This document shows positions 1 to 8,552 of a DNA stretch of 64,000 nt, one piece after another (positions within the stretch are counted from its first letter, which is position 1; every line of letters starts with the position of its first letter). Position numbers and translations under genes: made by a program. The notes under the pieces are model-generated. The model worked only from the letters and a program-made list of their open reading frames with translations. It was not told the DNA's origin and made no database searches. Source of the stretch: CBDFKQ01 sp965248855. Its GTDB lineage: Bacteria > Bacteroidota > Bacteroidia > Cytophagales > 172606-1. The stretch covers positions 62,001-126,000 of the forward strand of contig CBDFKQ010000027.1 of NCBI GenBank assembly GCA_965248855.1, written 5' to 3'.

Positions 1-31
1 GAAAGATTGTAGAAATTAAATAAATAACAAT

Positions 32-445
32 ATGAATGTAGAAAACACACAAGTGCAAATGCGGAAGGGGATTCTGGAATTCTGTGTTTTGCATATTATT
101 TCGCGCGGAGAGGTGTATGCTTCTGATATGCTTGAAGAACTAACAGCTGCAAAAATTATGGTTGTTGAAGGCACCTTATATCCTTTATTAACCAGATTAA
201 AAAATGCTGAACTTGCAGATTATAAATGGGTTGAATCAAGCTCCGGTCCTCCTCGGAAATATTATATGCTTACTCAAAAAGGAACTGATTTTTTAAATTT
301 ATTGGAAGGAACCTGGTCAGAACTTGTTGAATCCACCTTTAGTATTACTCAGAATAAATCAGGAAGAATGCATTCGGAAATTAAAGAAGGAATTAACATA
401 CGCAAAAATGGTGGTATTGGAGAAAGACCGGACACCGGAATATAA
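32..445 (+). CDS. PadR family transcriptional regulator
   Basis: A 137-residue protein whose first ~100 residues form the PadR-type winged helix: a hydrophobic first helix (around LEFCVLHIIS), the segment EGTLYPLLTRLKNAEL that matches the recognition-helix region of the family, and a wing ending in RKYYMLTQKG. PadR proteins are dimeric DNA-binding repressors that commonly control the membrane-protein gene beside them. The gene lies 70 bp upstream of a PspC-domain gene on the same strand with no terminator between, so co-transcription and control of that gene are likely (inference). The C-terminal tail after residue ~110 is polar and shows no recognisable domain. The ligand or signal is unknown. 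Confidence 0.9.
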   Translation: MNVENTQVQMRKGILEFCVLHIISRGEVYASDMLEELTAAKIMVVEGTLYPLLTRLKNAELADYKWVESSSGPPRKYYMLTQKGTDFLNLLEGTWSELVESTFSITQNKSGRMHSEIKEGINIRKNGGIGERPDTGI

Positions 446-515
446 TTTTAACTATTTAACAGGTTTTTAAAAATCCTTAATTTTTAGCCTTACAAAATTT
501 TTAATATTTAAAAAA

Positions 516-2957
516 ATGAAAAAAACAATAAGTATAAATATAAGTGGAATCGTTTTTTACATTGAGGAAGACGGGTATGAAAAATTAAATCAATACCTAT
601 TATCTATTCAGCAATACTTTGCCGGTTATGAAGGTAATAAAGAAATTATAGCTGACATCGAAAGCAGGATCGCAGAAATATTTTTTGCAAAAATAAACAC
701 CGCCAAACAAGTAATTACACTTGACGATGTAAACGCATTAATTTCTACAATGGGTAGTATTTCTGATTTTGATGCCATAGAATCGGATGAATATATAAAT
801 ACTCAAACTAAAAATTCAACTTTTTATGCTCAATCTCAAACGAATTCTTCACCGGCAAAAAAACTACTAAGGGACGAAAAAAAGAAAACATTGGGAGGGG
901 TAGCTTCGGGGATAGCTCACTATTTAAAAATCGATCCTCTTTGGATCAGGTTGATTTTTATATTGGGTACCTCTATTTATGGAAGTTTTTTAGTTGCCTA
1001 TATTATTTTATGGGTTGCGGTACCAGGGGCTAATGATCTTGAAGATGATGAAAAAGTAAAGAAATTTTATCGCGATCCTGAAAAAAAAGTAATAGGTGGT
1101 GTAGCTAGTGGTTTAGCAGCTTACTTTGGCGGTGATCCAAATACTCTCACCATTATTAGAGTTGTGCTTATTATTTCTTTCTGTTTTTTTGGGGCGGGTT
1201 TTTATTTTTATGCCATTTTATGGATTATCACTCCTGTAGCTAAAACAGTAACAGAAAAAATGCAAATGCATGGTCAACCGGTTACCCTTTCAAATATTGA
1301 AAAAAATATAAAAAAGAATTTAAATGCAGAAGATGAAAAAGAAGAAAGTTTAGGAATTAAAATTTTACTTTTTCCTTTCAGGGTTATTTCTCAAATCGTA
1401 TCAGCATTAAGCCCTTTGGTAGGTAGTATTTTAAAAGTGATGGTTGCTTTTGCGGGTATTATTATTATAATTATTTCTTTTGCTTTAATATTAAGCTTAA
1501 TAATAATCTTAGGCACATATCTTGGTTTAATTACTGATCATTATGTGCATTTAGGTAATTTTCCCACATATTTATTATCTAACACTATTTCTCCGGCATT
1601 TGCTGTTTTTGCGTTCTTAACATTACTTTTTCCAATAATAATGGTTGGAATTTTGGGAATGACACTTGTGTCGGGCAGAAGCTTCTTTAATAAAAGAATG
1701 ACTTTAGCTTTTGTTGGAATATGGATAGTAAGTATAATCGGTTTAAGTATTACAGGAATAACTTTGGCAAGCCAGTTTAGAAAACAAGGGAAATTTGAAG
1801 AAACTGTCAATTATAATATAAAAGGTAACCAAATTGCATTAACATCAGCGGAAAACGATGAGGATGATAAAATTAGAAATTTTTTAAATTTCTCCATAAA
1901 TGGTTATGAAGGCAAAACTGTAAAACTTGAAAAAATTTATGTAAGCCGGGGAGTTGATAAAAATGATGCTATTAATAATGCTAAAATGATATCATACAAT
2001 GTGCAACAAAAAAATGATTCGGTTTTGTTTTTTGATGAAAAGTATGAATTGAGTAAAGACTCAAAATTTAGAGGTCAGCATTTGGTGTTGAGATTGTATA
2101 TTCCTTATGATCAAGTTTTTATTGCTGATGAACATTTTATAAATCTTATGAACTCAAGGTTTCAGATGGGTATACATAAAAACTACAATAGAAGTTGGGA
2201 TTTTAAATGGGAAGATGATAGCAACAATGATGACATACATGTCGGAGAAAAATATAAATTTACCGGTAAAGACGGCTTAGTGTGTGTAACCTGTAGCAAT
2301 GGAAGTAACAATAAAAGTTCGACCGGATATAATAATAAAGATGAATTTGATAGAGTTGAAGTTAACGGTGCTTTTGAAGTAAAAATTAAGCAGGGAGATT
2401 CATATACTGTAGATATTGATGCTCCAAAAGATATTAAAAATAAAATTTCATCTGAAGTGGATGGCAATACTTTAAAAATAAATTATGAGGAAGAATTTAT
2501 TCATTTTTTTAATTTTAATAATCATTTTCGAAGGCCTGTCATTTTTATAACAATGCCTGTTTTAGAAAGAATTGAACTCAATGGCGCATCAAAGGGCCAT
2601 GTGTCAGGCTTTAATAATCATAACGATATGGAAGTAGAACTTTCCGGTGCATCAGAAGCGGATATGGATGTAAATACAAATAATTTAGATGTGAATATAA
2701 ATGGTGCTTCGTCGTTAAAAATTTCCGGAACATCAAATAATATGAATATTGACGCATCCGGCGCATCTCACTTAGATGCCTTCGATTTAAAATCAGAAAG
2801 AGTAAAAGCAGATGTTAATGGAGCAAGTAATGCGAAAGTAAATGTAACAAAAGAAATTGAAGCGCATGCAAGTGGAGCAGGACATATCAGTTATCGTGGC
2901 AACCCTAATATCATTAATAAAGATGAATCGGGTGCAGGATCTATAAATAAAGAATAG
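516..2957 (+). CDS. PspC-domain membrane protein with C-terminal DUF2807 domain
   Basis: An 813-residue membrane protein. An N-terminal soluble region (about 1-85) is followed by two PspC domains in tandem (about 115-172 and 183-245), each with the Lys/Arg-rich, GGVASG(L/I)A entry and a hydrophobic helix pair. Further membrane segments lie at about 300-420. The C-terminal ~200 residues begin near FDRVEVNGAFEVKI and carry repeated NGAS or SGAS turns, as in the DUF2807 putative auto-transporter-adhesin beta-helix fold. PspC proteins belong to envelope stress responses, and in Bacteroidota this architecture commonly follows a PadR gene, as here. The function is inferred to be envelope sensing or maintenance; no catalytic residues are visible. 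A strong hairpin terminator follows. Confidence 0.88.
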   Translation: MKKTISINISGIVFYIEEDGYEKLNQYLLSIQQYFAGYEGNKEIIADIESRIAEIFFAKINTAKQVITLDDVNALISTMGSISDFDAIESDEYINTQTKNSTFYAQSQTNSSPAKKLLRDEKKKTLGGVASGIAHYLKIDPLWIRLIFILGTSIYGSFLVAYIILWVAVPGANDLEDDEKVKKFYRDPEKKVIGGVASGLAAYFGGDPNTLTIIRVVLIISFCFFGAGFYFYAILWIITPVAKTVTEKMQMHGQPVTLSNIEKNIKKNLNAEDEKEESLGIKILLFPFRVISQIVSALSPLVGSILKVMVAFAGIIIIIISFALILSLIIILGTYLGLITDHYVHLGNFPTYLLSNTISPAFAVFAFLTLLFPIIMVGILGMTLVSGRSFFNKRMTLAFVGIWIVSIIGLSITGITLASQFRKQGKFEETVNYNIKGNQIALTSAENDEDDKIRNFLNFSINGYEGKTVKLEKIYVSRGVDKNDAINNAKMISYNVQQKNDSVLFFDEKYELSKDSKFRGQHLVLRLYIPYDQVFIADEHFINLMNSRFQMGIHKNYNRSWDFKWEDDSNNDDIHVGEKYKFTGKDGLVCVTCSNGSNNKSSTGYNNKDEFDRVEVNGAFEVKIKQGDSYTVDIDAPKDIKNKISSEVDGNTLKINYEEEFIHFFNFNNHFRRPVIFITMPVLERIELNGASKGHVSGFNNHNDMEVELSGASEADMDVNTNNLDVNINGASSLKISGTSNNMNIDASGASHLDAFDLKSERVKADVNGASNAKVNVTKEIEAHASGAGHISYRGNPNIINKDESGAGSINKE

Positions 2958-2979
2958 CAAAAAATGAGAATTTAGTTTT

Positions 2980-3015
2980 AAAAAATCCGCAAACAATGTT
3001 TACGGATTTTTTTTA
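2980..3015 (+). terminator. Rho-independent terminator after the PspC gene
   Basis: A hairpin with arms AAAAAATCCG and CGGATTTTTT, extended internally by AAAC/GTTT, followed by a run of T. It sits 22 bp after the stop codon. Confidence 0.85.
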
Positions 3016-3060
3016 TTTTAATTACTGATAATAAATTACAAATCAATTTTAATTATAAAT

Positions 3061-3084
3061 ATATCAATATCAATAAATTGATAT
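3061..3084 (-). repeat. Dispersed CGATAT-like A/T-rich element, copy a
   Basis: Read on the minus strand, this segment ends in TTGATATTGATAT and resembles the consensus CGATATTGATATATTGATAA found at seven other intergenic places in the window. It lacks the CG step and is one of the weaker copies. Confidence 0.35.
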
Positions 3085-3215
3085 TTAGAATATTTTTTAT
3101 GAATTTTTTTGATTAGAGATTGATTTTATAATAATGATTAACATTTTACTCACTATTAACATTTATCTAATTACGATTATTTAACATTTCGCTTTTTAAT
3201 TTTAATTTAAAATCC

Positions 3216-3223
3216 TACATTTG
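3216..3223 (+). promoter_or_regulatory. Promoter -7 element for prs-rplY
   Basis: TACATTTG followed by CACCC matches the Bacteroidota primary-sigma -7 consensus TAnnTTTG, often seen as TAnnTTTGC before highly expressed genes. No clear TTG lies about 19-20 bp upstream, so only the -7 half is supported. The predicted start site is near 3230, giving a leader of about 50 nt. Confidence 0.55.
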
Positions 3224-3279
3224 CACCCTGCTTTTCAAATCTTAAAAAAGATTTTCATACTCCAAAAAATCGTAAAATA

Positions 3280-4212
3280 ATGCCTGCAGTACAACTATTT
3301 TCCGGAACTACAACCAATTATTTAGCTGAGAAGATAGCCCATTATTACGGAAAGCCTTTGGGTGCTATGACAATGCAAAAATTTAGTGATGGAGAATTAT
3401 CGCCTGTTTTTCACGAATCGGTAAGAGGGGATGAAATTTTTTTAATCATGTCAACTAATCCGCCATCCGAAAATTTGATGGAGTTATTGTTGATGATTGA
3501 TGCAGTTAAGCGAGCTTCAGCAGCATATATTACTGCAGTTATTCCTTATTTTGGATACGCAAGGCAAGACAGAAAAGATAAGCCAAGGGTTGCAATTGCT
3601 GCAAAACTGGTTGCTAATTTACTTTCAGCTGCAGGTGCTAACAGGTTAATTACTTTGGATTTACATGCCGGTCAAATTCAAGGCTTTTTTGATGTGCCTG
3701 TTGATCATTTGGAAGGCAACGCTGTTTTTGTACCTTATGTAAGGAGTTTAAATTTAGATAATCTTATTTTCGCTTCACCCGATGTAGGCGGTGTAAGCAG
3801 AACAAGATCTTTTGCAAAACATTTTAATGCCGAAATTGTAGTTTGTGATAAACACAGGCCAAGGGCTAATGAAATTGCATCCATGCAAATTATTGGCGAT
3901 GTGGAAAATTCAAATGTTATTTTAATTGATGATTTGGTTGACACAGCAGGGACTATCACAAAAGCTGCACAAATTATAATGGCGAAAGGTGCAAAAAGTG
4001 TAAGAGCAATTTGTACGCACCCGGTTTTGTCGGGTAAGGCTTACGAGAATATTAATAATTCTATTTTAGAAGAATTGGTAGTATCTGATACCCTCCCTCT
4101 TCACAGTAAATCAGACAAAATTAAAGTATTATCAGTTGCTTCATTGTTTGCAAAGGCAATTCGTAATATTCACGATCACGAATCAATCAGTTCCTTATTC
4201 ATAAATTATTAA
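3280..4212 (+). CDS. prs: Ribose-phosphate pyrophosphokinase (PRPP synthetase)
   Basis: Cytosolic enzyme transferring pyrophosphate from ATP to ribose 5-phosphate to give PRPP, the precursor of purines, pyrimidines, NAD, histidine and tryptophan. The 310-residue length is normal. Visible family features are the N-terminal FSGTTTNYLAEKIA segment, the catalytic flexible-loop region (YARQDRKD), the metal/ATP site LDLHAGQIQGFF, and the PRPP-binding loop VILIDDLVDTAGT. The start is placed just after a TAnnTTTG promoter element. The gene for ribosomal protein L25 follows after 28 bp, an arrangement common in bacteria that links PRPP supply to translation capacity. Confidence 0.97.
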   Translation: MPAVQLFSGTTTNYLAEKIAHYYGKPLGAMTMQKFSDGELSPVFHESVRGDEIFLIMSTNPPSENLMELLLMIDAVKRASAAYITAVIPYFGYARQDRKDKPRVAIAAKLVANLLSAAGANRLITLDLHAGQIQGFFDVPVDHLEGNAVFVPYVRSLNLDNLIFASPDVGGVSRTRSFAKHFNAEIVVCDKHRPRANEIASMQIIGDVENSNVILIDDLVDTAGTITKAAQIIMAKGAKSVRAICTHPVLSGKAYENINNSILEELVVSDTLPLHSKSDKIKVLSVASLFAKAIRNIHDHESISSLFINY

Positions 4213-4240
4213 TTTTTATAACCATTTAACACTTTTAAAC

Positions 4241-4801
4241 ATGAAAAGTATTGAGATTATAGGGTATAAAAGAGCAAATCTCGGAAAAAAAGATTCTGCC
4301 GACCTTAGATTAGACGGAAACATCCCTTGCGTATTGTACGGAGGAACCGACCAAGTACATTTTTACTCACCAATGATTTTGTTCAGAGAGTTATTATATA
4401 CTCCAAACGTTTATCAGGTAAATTTGAACATTGAAGGAAAAGAATACAAAGCAGTTCTTAAAGATTCCCAATTCCATCCCGTAAATGAAATGATACTTCA
4501 TGTTGATTTTCTGGAATTAAATGAAAGTAAAGCTGTAAAACTTTCAGTTCCACTTCGCTTTGTGGGTACTGCACTTGGTTCAACCAAAGGTGGGAAGTTA
4601 TTAACAAAAAAATACAAATTGGATATTAAAGCACTTCCAAAAGATATCCCTGATTATATCGATGTTGATGTAACTAACTTAGATTTGGGAAAAAGTGTAC
4701 GTGTTGAAGATATAAAATCAGAAAATTATATTATCCTTAACAAAGCAACTATGCCATTGGCAAGCATTGAAGTGCCAAGAGCTTTACGTGGTAAGGAGTA
4801 A
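4241..4801 (+). CDS. rplY: 50S ribosomal protein L25, CTC form
   Basis: A 186-residue protein of the long L25/TL5/CTC type. The N-terminal ~95 residues form the 5S-rRNA-binding L25 domain (KRANLGKKDSADLRLDGNIP, then YKAVLKDSQFHPV and HVDFLEL), and the rest is the TL5 beta domain ending near VPRALRGKE. It binds 5S rRNA in the large ribosomal subunit; the longer form is also called a general stress protein in Gram-positive bacteria. It follows prs closely and is probably in the same transcript. A strong hairpin terminator lies 34 bp after the stop. Confidence 0.95.
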   Translation: MKSIEIIGYKRANLGKKDSADLRLDGNIPCVLYGGTDQVHFYSPMILFRELLYTPNVYQVNLNIEGKEYKAVLKDSQFHPVNEMILHVDFLELNESKAVKLSVPLRFVGTALGSTKGGKLLTKKYKLDIKALPKDIPDYIDVDVTNLDLGKSVRVEDIKSENYIILNKATMPLASIEVPRALRGKE

Positions 4802-4803
4802 CC

Positions 4804-4968
4804 AGAGGAAAGACAAGAGACGAAAGACAAGATCAAAAAAGCCTTTACATGTTTGTAAAGGCTTTTTTGTATCGTTCCGGAAATAGGTTGACAATATTTA
4901 GTTTTATTAAATAGATGTGAAAAAAGAAAATATCAAATGAAATTTCTCTTGTCTTTTGTCTTTCCTCT
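4804..4968. repeat. Inverted pair of GACAAGA/GACAAAG-type repeats flanking a terminator
   Basis: The left arm (4804-4832) is built from short units such as AAAGACAAGA and GAGACGAAAGACAAGA. The right arm (4947-4968) is nearly its reverse complement but about one 7-base unit shorter. The arms enclose the L25 terminator between two convergent genes. A related inverted repeat made of the same words occurs near 54961-55010, also between convergent genes. Confidence 0.6.
4835..4868 (+). terminator. Rho-independent terminator after rplY
   Basis: A perfect stem, GCCTTTACA with TGTAAAGGC and a 4-base loop, flanked by A6 and T6 runs, so it could stop transcription in either direction. It is placed between the L25 gene and a convergent gene. 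Confidence 0.9.
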
Positions 4969-4979
4969 TTCTTCTAAAT

Positions 4980-5873
4980 CTAATAATTTACAGTTTTCAA
5001 ATAGTCTGCACAATGTTTTGCACTTGTTATAGAATCCGGATTATAGCCACTTTCCTGCTCAACAAAACTATGTTTTAAGCCTGCCTTTTCACTGTGTTTC
5101 CAAAGTTTTATAAAGTCTATTGAACCCTTACCGATATCCGTATTTTCTTTTTTATTGGTTTTATTCATATCCTTAATGTGCCACATTGAGAAACGTCCGG
5201 GATGTTTATCAAAATAAGCAATAGGATCTTTTTCTGCGTAAACAACCCAGTATAAATCCATTTCAAATTTAACCAGCTTTGCATCTGTTTCAGCCAGTAA
5301 AATATCATAGATTTCTTTATTACCGACTTTTTGGAATTCAAAATCATGGTTATGATATGCAAAATCCAAACCATTTGCTTTGGCATATTCGGCTAACTTA
5401 TTAAATATTTCTGCAGTTTGTTTAACATCATCTTCTGTTTTACGAAAATGATCTTCCAAATAAGGTATATTAATGTATTTTAAACCGGCTTCATTTGCTG
5501 CTTGAACTGCTTTTTTCCATTTCGGAGCGTATACATCAAGCCCATCTTTTGCAGTTTTACCTATAGGCCTACCCATAGAGGCATGCGTACTTATGGTTTT
5601 CATACCCAAGTCATCAACCATTTTTTTAAATTCTTTGGCTGCGTGGCCAAAAAACTTACCCGAATCTACTCCGTAGGCTTCTAACTCTTTATAACCATCT
5701 TTTGAGAGATGTGTTAAAACGTTTTTAGTATCTTTTTCAATTACATCCCTTAAGGTATAAAGTTGGATACCAAACTTATTTAATTTAGCAGCTTGAGAAA
5801 ATTTAGGTGTTAAAAATGCACCTGCGGCTATTAAAACACCGGCTTGTTTTATAAAATCTCTTCTTGTTTGCAT
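4980..5873 (-). CDS. Secreted sugar phosphate isomerase/epimerase-family protein
   Basis: A 297-residue protein with a Tat-type leader (RRDFIKQAG, then a hydrophobic stretch and an alanine-rich end near residue 28), indicating export folded to the periplasm. The mature part follows the xylose-isomerase-like TIM-barrel (AP endonuclease family 2): FGIQLYTLRDV at the first strand, YHNHDFEF and MDLYWVVYA supplying metal-ligand His, Asp and Glu positions, then MWHIKDM and FVEQE. Such exported proteins are numerous in Bacteroidota and probably act on sugars or sugar derivatives; the substrate cannot be read from the sequence. The gene stands alone and converges on rplY. Confidence 0.85.
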   Translation of the reverse strand: MQTRRDFIKQAGVLIAAGAFLTPKFSQAAKLNKFGIQLYTLRDVIEKDTKNVLTHLSKDGYKELEAYGVDSGKFFGHAAKEFKKMVDDLGMKTISTHASMGRPIGKTAKDGLDVYAPKWKKAVQAANEAGLKYINIPYLEDHFRKTEDDVKQTAEIFNKLAEYAKANGLDFAYHNHDFEFQKVGNKEIYDILLAETDAKLVKFEMDLYWVVYAEKDPIAYFDKHPGRFSMWHIKDMNKTNKKENTDIGKGSIDFIKLWKHSEKAGLKHSFVEQESGYNPDSITSAKHCADYLKTVNY

Positions 5874-6050
5874 TAACTCAACTTTAAAGTGAAAAACTTA
5901 AATATATTTATATGCATAGCTACAATAATAATAGAAATTAATCAATAAAATTGTGTGTTTAATTGATTTTAAATTTTTAAAAAAAAATTAGAGGTTGAAT
6001 TTTTTATAAAATTTAAAAATATTTTTTATAACTAATTAAAATATGAATTT

Positions 6051-6073
6051 ATCGATATCTATATATTGATAAA
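6051..6073 (+). repeat. Dispersed CGATAT element, copy b
   Basis: ATCGATATCTATATATTGAT followed by AAAT: one of the best copies of the scattered intergenic element. It lies about 45 bp before the start codon of the Crp/Fnr-type regulator. Confidence 0.5.
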
Positions 6074-6118
6074 TTTTAGTGTTGAAAAACTACCCGGATA
6101 AAGTTAAATAAATAATAA

Positions 6119-6700
6119 ATGGACAAAGAACAACTGATAAATTTTATTCAAAATAATTCAGATGCCTCAAGACAAATAATTGAAAATATTGCAGATCATT
6201 TTAAGGAAAGAGAATTTTCAAAAAATGACTATTTTCTTAAAGAGGGTAAGCATAGCTTTGATTATTTATTTTTATCAGAAGGCTTTATGAGAGCTTTTAC
6301 ATATGACATGAATGGAAATGAAATAACCACAAATTTCTTTCCTCAAAATAGTATGGTATTTGAAGCGTCGTCTTTTTTTATGCATACTGTTTCTTTAGAA
6401 AATATACAAGCTGTAACAAATTCAAAAGGATTTTCGATAACTTTTGAGAAGTTAAATATGCTTTTCCACACTGTTCCTGAATTTAGGGAATATGGTAGAT
6501 TTATTTTAGTAAAAAGTTTAGTGGCGTTTAAAAAACGAACGTTGGGAATGATTAATAAAAGTGGAGAAGAACGTTATGCAAATTTAATAAATGCTAATGA
6601 AGAAGTTTTTAAATATGCCCATCTCAAACATATAGCTTCCTATCTGGGAATGACTTCTACTTCTTTGAGCAGAATTAGAAAAGAATTTTCAAAAAAATAA
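6119..6700 (+). CDS. Crp/Fnr family transcriptional regulator
   Basis: A 193-residue protein with an N-terminal cyclic-nucleotide-binding-type beta barrel (about 20-120; FLKEGKHSFDYLFLSEGFMR is the typical turn region) and a short C-terminal helix-turn-helix (HIASYLGMTSTSLSRIRKEF). This is the small Bacteroidota form of Crp-like regulators. The cNMP phosphate-binding Arg/Ser motif is not evident, so cAMP binding should not be assumed. The gene follows a CGATAT-type repeat. Downstream comes a degraded coding fragment and then a small membrane protein gene; either could be, or have been, the target (inference). Confidence 0.88.
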   Translation: MDKEQLINFIQNNSDASRQIIENIADHFKEREFSKNDYFLKEGKHSFDYLFLSEGFMRAFTYDMNGNEITTNFFPQNSMVFEASSFFMHTVSLENIQAVTNSKGFSITFEKLNMLFHTVPEFREYGRFILVKSLVAFKKRTLGMINKSGEERYANLINANEEVFKYAHLKHIASYLGMTSTSLSRIRKEFSKK

Positions 6701-6711
6701 CTCTTTCATGA

Positions 6712-6846
6712 TTTTCTTGTCATTTGGCAAGTGGTTACGACTTTGATCTGTGTTATTTTGATGTAAAAAAAGAGATTTAGAAATTAACCGATAACGGCTT
6801 AACGATTTTCGATGTTATTAATCAAGTCAAAGACGTGTTAATGTAA
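6712..6846 (+). pseudogene. Possible decayed 3' end of a protein-coding gene
   Basis: One frame of this gap reads FSCHLASGYDFDLCYFDVKK, then EI, an amber stop (6778-6780), KLTDNGLTIFDVINQVKDVL, M and a terminal TAA. Apart from the single internal stop, composition and hydrophobic pattern look like an ordinary protein C-terminus, unlike the surrounding A/T-rich spacers. There is no start codon upstream because a TGA precedes it in frame. I do not recognise the family. It may be the remnant of the gene once paired with the adjacent Crp-type regulator. Confidence 0.35.
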
Positions 6847-6875
6847 ACTCTTATTAACTTCCAAACAAAAAGACA

Positions 6876-7514
6876 ATGATAAAGAACCTTCCAACGTATA
6901 TTCCAATCACTTTTATATTGATAACAATTACAACATTTTTACTTTTTTATTTGGCTGTTAAAGAATCAACTTTTGAAACAACAAGAAAAAAAGCAAATGC
7001 TATTTTATTTGGCTTAATCTGTTGGTTAGTAATACAAATGATACTGACGCATAAAAATGTTTACAATTCAAACCTTACTTCTACCCCACCAAAAATTTTA
7101 ATATTTGGCGTATTGCCAATAAATTTAATTATTCTTTTATTGTTTGTGACACGAAAGGGAAGACAATTTATTGACGGTTTACCATTGATAAATATAACTT
7201 ATTTAAACATCATCAGAATCTCTGTTGAACTAGTATTATGGTGGTTGTTTTTATATAAAGCTGTTCCCCAATTGATGACATTTGAAGGGAGAAATTTTGA
7301 CATCCTGGCAGGAATTACTGCACCTTTTATTGCGTATTTCGGTTTGACAAAAGGAAAGTTAAGTAGTCGAATAATTTTGGTCTGGAATTTTATTTGTCTT
7401 GCACTTTTGTTAAATATTGTAATGAATGCTACATTATCGGCACCATTGCCATTACAAAAATTTGCTTTTGACCAACCAAACATAGCAATTTTATATTTTC
7501 CGTTTAGTTGGTAG
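6876..7514 (+). CDS. Small multi-pass membrane protein of unknown function
   Basis: A 212-residue protein with about six predicted membrane helices, starting with IPITFILITITTFLLFYLAV and continuing through WLVIQMIL, ILIFGVLPINLIILLLFV, an Arg/Glu-containing segment, and LVWNFICLALLLNIVMNATL. No catalytic motif or named domain is recognised. It starts 30 bp after the degraded coding fragment and is followed by about 270 bp of non-coding sequence that includes a weak AAACCAC/GTGGTTT hairpin. The consistent hydrophobic periodicity and A-rich pre-start sequence support a real gene. Confidence 0.7.
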   Translation: MIKNLPTYIPITFILITITTFLLFYLAVKESTFETTRKKANAILFGLICWLVIQMILTHKNVYNSNLTSTPPKILIFGVLPINLIILLLFVTRKGRQFIDGLPLINITYLNIIRISVELVLWWLFLYKAVPQLMTFEGRNFDILAGITAPFIAYFGLTKGKLSSRIILVWNFICLALLLNIVMNATLSAPLPLQKFAFDQPNIAILYFPFSW

Positions 7515-7740
7515 CCGACATTTATTGTCCCCATTGTTTTATTATGTCATTTAGTATCAATCAGGCAACTCTTATACCTTAATAAAACCACAAAAGTGGT
7601 TTGAAACTTGAACTTCCATTACCCTGTACAATGCCTTACAAGTATAGATCTTAACTCTAAAGGTTTTAAATCTGCGATTGAAAAACATTTTTCAAAATTT
7701 ATTTTTAAAAATAATTTTGAACACTTAACTAAATTATTAG

Positions 7741-7766
7741 TTTATCGATATCTATATTTAGATAAT
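7741..7766 (+). repeat. Dispersed CGATAT element, copy c
   Basis: TTTATCGATATCTATATTTA then GATAAT: shares a 17-base core with copy b and lies about 20 bp before the Uma2-family start codon. Confidence 0.5.
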
Positions 7767-7782
7767 TTTAATTAATATACAA

Positions 7783-8373
7783 ATGTCAGCAAAGCCTTAC
7801 ATTCATACATATACTGAAGAAGAATATCTTAATATTGAACGGAAAGCAGAATATAAAAGTGAGTATTTTAAAGGCGAAATATTTGCAATGGCCGGTGCAA
7901 GTGACAACCATAATACCATAACATCTAATTTAAATATTTTAATTGGAGGTTTTTTATGGAAAAAGGATTGCAGAACTTACAATAGTGATATGAGATTACA
8001 CATTCCGCTAAACGGTTTATATACTTATCCTGATTTTATGGTGGTTTGTGGTAAAAAAGAATTTTTAGATGATCAACATTTAGATACAATATTAAACCCC
8101 ATTATAATTATTGAAGTTTTATCTGAAAGCACAGAAAAATATGATAGGGGGGATAAATTTCGGCTTTACAGGAATATTCCTTCTTTAAAGGAATATTTTA
8201 TGATCAGCTCTGAAAAAATATACAGCGTTGAAAAATATTCAAGAACTGATAATCACTTTTGGGAATTTTCAGACTCCTCTGATATTATAAATGGCAATAT
8301 CAATATAGATTCAATAGGTTATGAATTAAAATTAAAGGATGTTTACGAGGGGATTGATGAAATAAAAGAGTAA
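7783..8373 (+). CDS. Uma2 family (DUF820) putative restriction-endonuclease-fold protein
   Basis: A 196-residue protein with the Uma2 pattern: an N-terminal YTEEEYLNIERKAEYKSEYF segment, then the PD-(D/E)XK-type core in YPDFMVVCG and IIIIEVLSESTEKYDRGDKF, ending with LYRNIPSLKEYFMI. The Asp of YPD and the Glu of IEVLS are in the usual positions for metal binding. Uma2 proteins are abundant in cyanobacteria and Bacteroidota and their biological role is unresolved; some may derive from transposon-associated nucleases. Nothing in the neighbourhood indicates a restriction or mobile system. It stands alone, with one CGATAT element immediately before it. Confidence 0.85.
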   Translation: MSAKPYIHTYTEEEYLNIERKAEYKSEYFKGEIFAMAGASDNHNTITSNLNILIGGFLWKKDCRTYNSDMRLHIPLNGLYTYPDFMVVCGKKEFLDDQHLDTILNPIIIIEVLSESTEKYDRGDKFRLYRNIPSLKEYFMISSEKIYSVEKYSRTDNHFWEFSDSSDIINGNINIDSIGYELKLKDVYEGIDEIKE

Positions 8374-8552
8374 TGATGTTAAATACATATCCATATTAAC
8401 ATAAGTTAAAACCACTTCATTACGTTATCATTCCTCTTTTTCTTTCACTTTTTCAAAAAAAAGTTTAAAAATTTTAAGATTTAAGCATTTTTTTTCATCT
8501 TGCGGATCGTTTTTTATTCTTTATCTTAAATCATTTTCTTAAACATTTTATT

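Larger units (their letters stand above)
2958..3279. other. Intergenic region before prs
   Basis: This gene-free stretch of 322 bp holds a rho-independent terminator for the PspC gene, one copy of the scattered CGATAT-like A/T-rich element, and a promoter -7 element ahead of prs. The remainder is A/T-rich with no convincing open frame and no tRNA-like fold. Confidence 0.7.

Noticed and set aside
7584..7601. Hairpin AAACCAC/GTGGTTT as terminator
   Set aside because: No T run follows, and it is about 70 bp past the membrane-protein stop; I regard it as a weak structure.
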